A stretch of 19,389 nucleotides of DNA from Allocoleopsis sp036703385. Its GTDB lineage: Bacteria > Cyanobacteriota > Cyanobacteriia > Cyanobacteriales > Coleofasciculaceae. The notes beneath the pieces are model-generated. The model was given only the letters and a program-made list of their open reading frames with translations. It did not search any database and was not told where the DNA came from. Each line of letters starts with the position of its first letter. Within the stretch, counting starts at the first letter, position 1. A program made the position numbers and the translations under genes. Of this stretch, positions 15,379 through 19,389 are shown piece after piece. The stretch lies in contig NZ_DATNPA010000401.1 in assembly GCF_036703385.1 (NCBI RefSeq), forward strand, positions 1-19,389, written 5' to 3'.

Positions 15379-16305
15379 ATGAATTCGACGAGTATTATAC
15401 CTCAACTAGGCTTAGTATGTATCACCGCCTCTAAAGAGGTACGCTACTCCACGGTCACGCGGAAGCGATTGTTGCAGTTATCAGAGACTGAGCAAGAGGA
15501 AATTCTGCGCAATTTGTATGCAAAAAATCTACAAAACTTGAATAGTGCTATTGATTTTTGCCTCAATAATCAACTTCGACTTTACCGAATTACTTCTAAT
15601 CTTTTCCCCTTCGCTGATACTGAATTAGGAGAAAGAATTCTCAATGATTTCAATGAAGAGCTGCAAAAAACGGGTCAACGTGCACTGACGGCGGGCATCC
15701 GAATAGTGGTGCATCCCGATCAGTTCGTTGTCCTCAGTTCGGATAAGCCAGAAGTCGTTGCCAATAGCATCAAAATTCTTCAGATGCACGCGATGATTCT
15801 GGATAAGCTAGGGCAACCCCGATCGCCTTGGGCCACGATGGAGATTCATGGGGGGAAAAGCGATCGCTCTCCTGCGTTAGTTCAAGTCATCGGCAACTTA
15901 CCAGAGGCCATTCGCTCCCGACTCGCACTGGAAAACGACGAATATGCCTACAGCGCCGAGGAGATTTTAGCCGTTTGTCGCCAAGCTGGGGTGCCAATGG
16001 TCTTTGACGCCCACCACCACGTTATTCATGAAGGTTTAGACAGTTACGACCATCCCAGCGTTGCCCAAATGCTGACAGAAGCACGAAGCACTTGGTCGGT
16101 GCCAGAATGGCAGATGGTGCATATCTCCAACGGGCGCGAATCATTTAGTGACCGCAACCATAGCGACTTGATTAGCGTGATGCCGAGTTCCTATCGCCAC
16201 GCTCCCTGGATTGAGATTGAAGCGAAACACAAAGAAGAAGCGATCGCTAAGTTGCGAGCAGAATGGTTACCAACCCTGACTCCAGCCCTGCAACCCATGA
16301 ACTGA
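15379..16305 (+). CDS. uvsE: UV damage endonuclease UvsE/UvdE
   Basis: A 308-residue enzyme of the UVDE family, a TIM-barrel metallo-endonuclease that nicks DNA 5' to UV photoproducts and starts an excision pathway independent of UvrABC. Family metal-site motifs are visible in order: HPDQF (112-116), MEIHGG (His157), LALENDE (Glu185), FDAHHH (Asp210, His212, His213), VHIS (His248), NHSDL (His261) and IEAKHKEEA (Glu281, Lys283). The N-terminus LGLVCITASK fits the first barrel strand. I chose the ATG at 15379 because it has a ribosome site and begins near that strand; an in-frame GTG at 15316 would add 21 unlikely residues. The length is close to the family norm of about 300. It lies on the same strand as the kinases but after a 107-bp gap, and converges with the K+ channel gene 18 bp downstream. 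Confidence 0.92.
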   Translation: MNSTSIIPQLGLVCITASKEVRYSTVTRKRLLQLSETEQEEILRNLYAKNLQNLNSAIDFCLNNQLRLYRITSNLFPFADTELGERILNDFNEELQKTGQRALTAGIRIVVHPDQFVVLSSDKPEVVANSIKILQMHAMILDKLGQPRSPWATMEIHGGKSDRSPALVQVIGNLPEAIRSRLALENDEYAYSAEEILAVCRQAGVPMVFDAHHHVIHEGLDSYDHPSVAQMLTEARSTWSVPEWQMVHISNGRESFSDRNHSDLISVMPSSYRHAPWIEIEAKHKEEAIAKLRAEWLPTLTPALQPMN

Positions 16306-16323
16306 TACTGAGCGAAACTGGCT

Positions 16324-17259
16324 TTAAAGCGGCATCACATCGTGAAAGCGGTTAAAATCAAGTACGCGCCGCCCATCCGGTTTCTTGGAGAAAATATCAA
16401 CAAAGCGCATGTTCCACAGAATTTCGTCAGTAATGTAGTAGTGACGAGCGTGAACAGTCTGTGAAACCGTTTCATCAATGCCGGTGAGGGTGACAACAAT
16501 ATCTGTTTGCACCTCTTCTAGTGACTCTGGTGTTGCTCCATATAAAGGGCTATCCTCATCAATCACATGCATCACGATCCAACTCAGTGCAAAGGTTCGT
16601 GTTTGGCTCCGAAGCAGTTTGAGGTCGTAAAATCGGCGGATGGAAAGACCTTCCGTCGTGACTTCATCGCGCAGCAAGCTTAACCCAATTTGGGCTTCGA
16701 GAATCTGGTTACGGCGCTCATTGGCTACACGTAACATCAGGGTGGGCAACCCATTATGGGGGGTAATCACTGCCACACGACTGAAGAGAACTCTGGCTGT
16801 AGGGCGGGAGAAGCGGGCAAACATCAGTCCCGTAGCCATTGCTACTCCCAACAAACCCACTAGCGATTCAATTGCAACGAGCAGGTTAGCGTAGTCGGTT
16901 TGGGGATACATTGCCCCGTAGCCAATAGTCGCCATCGTCTGAATGCTGAAGAAGAAGGCATCTAAGAACGATCCAGGACGGGCGCTCTTAATACAATCTC
17001 CTCCTGCCAAGTACAACAGGGCAAACAGGGCGTTAGTGGTGATATAGAAAATTGCTGTCAGCCCAAAAAACTGAGGCCAATCCAGCATGAGCAGCAAATG
17101 GTAAGGATCGCTCCAATAGGAGTGCGACATCCCTTTTCTGACAACGTCAAAGCGTCGATTACTCACGATATCGAACCGTTTCTTTCTGTTCACGCGGCGC
17201 ATGGGGAGGAGCGATTGCCCGAAAAGGGCAGCGCGAAGCGATCGAGGCGTTTTATCCAT
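16324..17259 (-). CDS. KirBac-type inward-rectifier potassium channel
   Basis: A 311-residue prokaryotic Kir channel, acting as a tetramer in the membrane. A basic N-terminus leads to the amphipathic slide helix (about 50-62), TM1 (about 63-85), pore helix (about 99-110), selectivity filter TIGYG (111-115), TM2 (about 123-148, with GLMFARFSRP at its end) and the cytoplasmic immunoglobulin-like gating domain (about 155-305; conserved HVIDEDSPLYG and FVDIF segments). The order and length match KirBac1.1, which I know well enough to align by eye. Residue 116 after the filter is Ala, where KirBac1.1 has Asp. The ATG at 17259 has no ribosome site; Met20 or Met44 are alternatives, though Met44 would leave little sequence before the slide helix. 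It is transcribed alone, convergent with uvsE and divergent from the ABC gene. Confidence 0.93.
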   Translation of the reverse strand: MDKTPRSLRAALFGQSLLPMRRVNRKKRFDIVSNRRFDVVRKGMSHSYWSDPYHLLLMLDWPQFFGLTAIFYITTNALFALLYLAGGDCIKSARPGSFLDAFFFSIQTMATIGYGAMYPQTDYANLLVAIESLVGLLGVAMATGLMFARFSRPTARVLFSRVAVITPHNGLPTLMLRVANERRNQILEAQIGLSLLRDEVTTEGLSIRRFYDLKLLRSQTRTFALSWIVMHVIDEDSPLYGATPESLEEVQTDIVVTLTGIDETVSQTVHARHYYITDEILWNMRFVDIFSKKPDGRRVLDFNRFHDVMPL

Positions 17260-17327
17260 TAATTACGAATTATCAATTACGAATTACGAATTTTTCATTG
17301 GTAGCATGAATTTGTTATACCAAAAGC
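17260..17327. repeat. Divergent spacer with AATTACGAATT repeats
   Basis: Three copies of AATTACGAATT (17261-17271, 17275-17285 and the overlapping 17282-17292) fill most of this 68-bp divergent spacer. It must hold, or lie next to, the promoters of both the channel and the ABC gene. A TTATAC hexamer at 17315-17320 is only 7 bp from the ABC start, so a promoter there would make an almost leaderless mRNA; I do not call it. Confidence 0.6.
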
Positions 17328-19175
17328 ATGAGTAGACAAAGAAAACGATCTATAGAGAATTTGAGAGTTCCCACCCGAGGGTTGCGTCAATCCCTCTCCG
17401 TCTTCCGCTACAGTGGACGGGCATTGGAATTAGTCTGGACAACAAACCATACCCTAACGATTGTGCTGGCGATTCTAACACTGGTAGCCGGTTTGTTACC
17501 TGGTGCGATCGCATACATCGGGAAGTTAATTGTAGATAGCGTTGTTTTAGCCTCCCGCTCAGGTGTGGAAGCTCATCGCTGGACAGCATTGGAGTATGTG
17601 GGGTTAGAAGCGATCGCTGTTATGGCATTAGCGGCAACACAACGAGGACTCACCGTCTGTCAATCCCTGCTGCGAGTCCTGCTGGGGCAACGGGTGAATG
17701 TTTTGATTCTAGAAAAAGCACTCACTCTCGACCTCACCCACTTCGAGAACTCTGAGTTTTATGACAAAATCACTCAGGCACGCCATGAAGCCTCCCAGCG
17801 TCCCCTTTCTTTGGTGATGCGAACCTTTGGATTGATTCAGTCCGCCCTTGCCTTAGTCACGTATGGCGGTTTACTGCTGAACTTCTCATTCTGGGCTGTA
17901 TTAGTCTTGGTTGTCGCGGCGGTTCCTCCCTTCATTGCCGAAACTCGCTTTGCTGGGGAAGCGTTTCGCCTGTTCCGTTGGCGATCACCGGAAACCCGAC
18001 AGCAGCATTATTTAGAAACCTTAATTGCCCGCGAAGACTATGCCAAGGAGGTTCAGCTTTACCAACTTGGCTCCACGATGCTACAACGTTACCGTGATAT
18101 CTTCCTTCGCCTTTACGATGAAGACCGCGATCTCACCATCCGTCGAGGCTTCTGGGGCTACCTCTTAAGCTTGCTGAGTACGGCGACATTTTACGCCGCT
18201 TACGCTTGGATTGTGGTGGAAACCATCTGGGGTCGCATTTCCTTGGGGGATATGACCATGTACCTCACCGTATTCCGGCAAGGACAATCCACCTTTGCGG
18301 GTGCCTTAACGTCGATTGGCGGCATGTATGAAGATAATCTGTATCTCTCCAATCTTTACGAATTTTTGGAGCAGAATGTGCCTAAACCCAAGGGAAAAGC
18401 GCGTCAGGGTGTAATTCTGGGGGATGGAATGCGCTTTATCGACGTTTCCTTCACCTATCCAGGAATTGCCAAACCAGCGCTGAAAAACATTTCGCTTCAT
18501 CTTAAACCCGGTGAGAAATTAGCGATCGTGGGTGAAAATGGTTCGGGAAAGACCACCCTGATTAAGCTGTTAACTCGACTCTATACTCCAGATTCAGGAC
18601 ACATTCTTCTGGATGGTTTGGATTTGCAAGAGTGGGATATCGAGGTACTGCGCCAAAGAATCGGTGTGATTTTTCAGGACTTCGTGCGTTACCACTTCAC
18701 CGTCGGTGAGAACGTAGGCGTGGGGGATGTAAACCATTTAGAAGACGCAGAACGTTGGGAAGATGCCTCAGACAAAGGCATGGCTCGACCCTTTATTGAA
18801 ATGCTACCAGAAGGTTTTGCCACCCAGTTAGGGCGATGGTTTAAAGGAGGACAAGAACTCTCCGGGGGTCAATGGCAGAAAATTGCCCTATCCCGTGCCT
18901 TTATGCGGACGGGTGCAGACATCTTAGTCCTAGATGAGCCCACAGCGGCAATGGATGCAGAGGCCGAGGTGCGAATTTTTGACCACTTCCGCACCATTAC
19001 CCAAAATCAGATGGTTGTCCTCATTTCCCACCGTTTCTCCACCGTGCGGATGGCTGACACCATTGTCGTCATGGCAGATGGAGAAATCATTGAGCAGGGA
19101 ACACATCAAGAGTTATTGCAACTAGGAGGACGCTACGCTCGACTGTTCACACTTCAGGCGGCAGGATATCAATAG
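17328..19175 (+). CDS. ABC exporter half-transporter (fused permease and ATPase)
   Basis: A 615-residue fused ABC transporter expected to work as a homodimer or heterodimer in the membrane. The membrane domain covers about 30-345, with hydrophobic stretches around 42-66, 92-104, 173-203 and 276-300. The nucleotide-binding domain (about 366-605) has Walker A GENGSGKTT (402-410), Q-loop Gln450, signature LSGGQ (511-515), Walker B ILVLDEP (532-538) and H-loop His568. All catalytic residues are present. The distinctive RYHFTVGENVG segment after the Q-loop is shared with a group of bacterial exporters of about 600 residues and unknown substrate, to my recollection. The ATG at 17328 has no clear Shine-Dalgarno sequence. 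There is no partner gene, peptidase domain or biosynthetic cluster in the window, so drug, lipid or peptide export cannot be distinguished. Confidence 0.93.
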   Translation: MSRQRKRSIENLRVPTRGLRQSLSVFRYSGRALELVWTTNHTLTIVLAILTLVAGLLPGAIAYIGKLIVDSVVLASRSGVEAHRWTALEYVGLEAIAVMALAATQRGLTVCQSLLRVLLGQRVNVLILEKALTLDLTHFENSEFYDKITQARHEASQRPLSLVMRTFGLIQSALALVTYGGLLLNFSFWAVLVLVVAAVPPFIAETRFAGEAFRLFRWRSPETRQQHYLETLIAREDYAKEVQLYQLGSTMLQRYRDIFLRLYDEDRDLTIRRGFWGYLLSLLSTATFYAAYAWIVVETIWGRISLGDMTMYLTVFRQGQSTFAGALTSIGGMYEDNLYLSNLYEFLEQNVPKPKGKARQGVILGDGMRFIDVSFTYPGIAKPALKNISLHLKPGEKLAIVGENGSGKTTLIKLLTRLYTPDSGHILLDGLDLQEWDIEVLRQRIGVIFQDFVRYHFTVGENVGVGDVNHLEDAERWEDASDKGMARPFIEMLPEGFATQLGRWFKGGQELSGGQWQKIALSRAFMRTGADILVLDEPTAAMDAEAEVRIFDHFRTITQNQMVVLISHRFSTVRMADTIVVMADGEIIEQGTHQELLQLGGRYARLFTLQAAGYQ

Positions 19176-19389
19176 AGCATGGTGAAGATATAGAGTACAC
19201 AAGCCTAGAACCTGTTTACTCTCCCTATGTAGAAGAAAAAAAACTCTACTCATTCCTAATTCCTCTCCTTTTCTTCCTCCTCTGAGTTCTCTGGGTCTCT
19301 GTGGTTCGTTAAAAACACCCTTCACCGTAGAGTGTCAGTGAAATCCTGTTATACCAATTGGGTTTGAGTTTGACACATATTCTTTAATT
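19176..19389. other. Non-coding tail of the window
   Basis: No gene is supported here. The stretch holds the inverted copy of the ACAGAG-type repeat (19272-19310) and, near the end, GTTATACCAATTGGGTTTGA, a motif often seen in cyanobacterial spacers. I see no strong terminator hairpin with a T-run after the ABC gene. Confidence 0.7.
19272..19310 (-). repeat. Dispersed AACCACAGAG-ACAGAGAG repeat, copy 2 (inverted)
   Basis: Read on the minus strand, AACGAACCACAGAG is followed by ACCCAGAG and AACTCAGAG, the same degenerate CAGAG ladder as at 6710-6743 but in the opposite orientation relative to the genes. Confidence 0.6.

Noticed and set aside
16306..16323. Bidirectional terminator between uvsE and the K+ channel gene
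   Set aside because: The 18-bp gap holds no stable hairpin or T-run that I can see.
17292..17320. Promoter TTTTCA-17-TTATAC for the ABC gene
   Set aside because: Transcription would start at about the ATG itself, and GTTATACC is a common cyanobacterial spacer motif (also near 19350), so the match may be chance.

Overview
The window looks like chromosomal DNA from a filamentous cyanobacterium, probably of the Microcoleus/Coleofasciculus/Moorena type; the genus is an inference. Three things point there. The HIP1 octamer GCGATCGC occurs about 16 times in 19.4 kb, where about 0.3 would be expected by chance. Spacers carry repeats typical of cyanobacteria. The multidomain kinases have domain orders common in that phylum. 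All genes are chromosomal-type, with no phage, plasmid, tRNA or rRNA signal.

Region 1 (1-443) is non-coding and repeat-rich. It contains what reads as an intact 180-bp MITE (142-321): perfect 18-bp terminal inverted repeats flanked by a perfect 10-bp direct repeat (132-141 and 322-331). Region 2 (444-15271) holds five co-oriented signalling genes, probably two transcription units. The first (444-6637) is a giant Ser/Thr kinase-ATPase-GAF-PAS-histidine kinase-receiver protein followed by a receiver-histidine kinase. The second (6919-15271) is a receiver-PAS-kinase-receiver hybrid, a receiver-(PAS)5-GAF-kinase-receiver hybrid and a second receiver-histidine kinase, with a 2-bp gap and then a 4-bp overlap. 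None of the five has an evident membrane segment. Together they have seven receiver domains, eight PAS domains and two GAF domains, but no DNA-binding output and no recognisable HPt, so they look like an intracellular phosphorelay whose output lies elsewhere. Genes 1-2 and genes 4-5 look like duplicated copies of one two-gene module.

Region 3 (15379-19175) holds three unrelated genes: a UV damage endonuclease (uvsE, +), a KirBac-type inward-rectifier K+ channel (-, convergent with uvsE) and an ABC exporter half-transporter (+, divergent from the channel). The last 214 bp are non-coding and carry an inverted copy of a repeat also present at about 6710.

The most unusual signals are the MITE; in-frame insertions of intergenic-repeat-like DNA in four kinase genes, all at the same hairpin of the ATPase domain (one includes a GC-rich palindrome); a C-terminal receiver whose phospho-acceptor Asp is Asn; loss of the central helical region from the Ser/Thr-His kinase; and HIP1 octamers that encode the Ser-Asp-Arg-Lys end of PAS domains.
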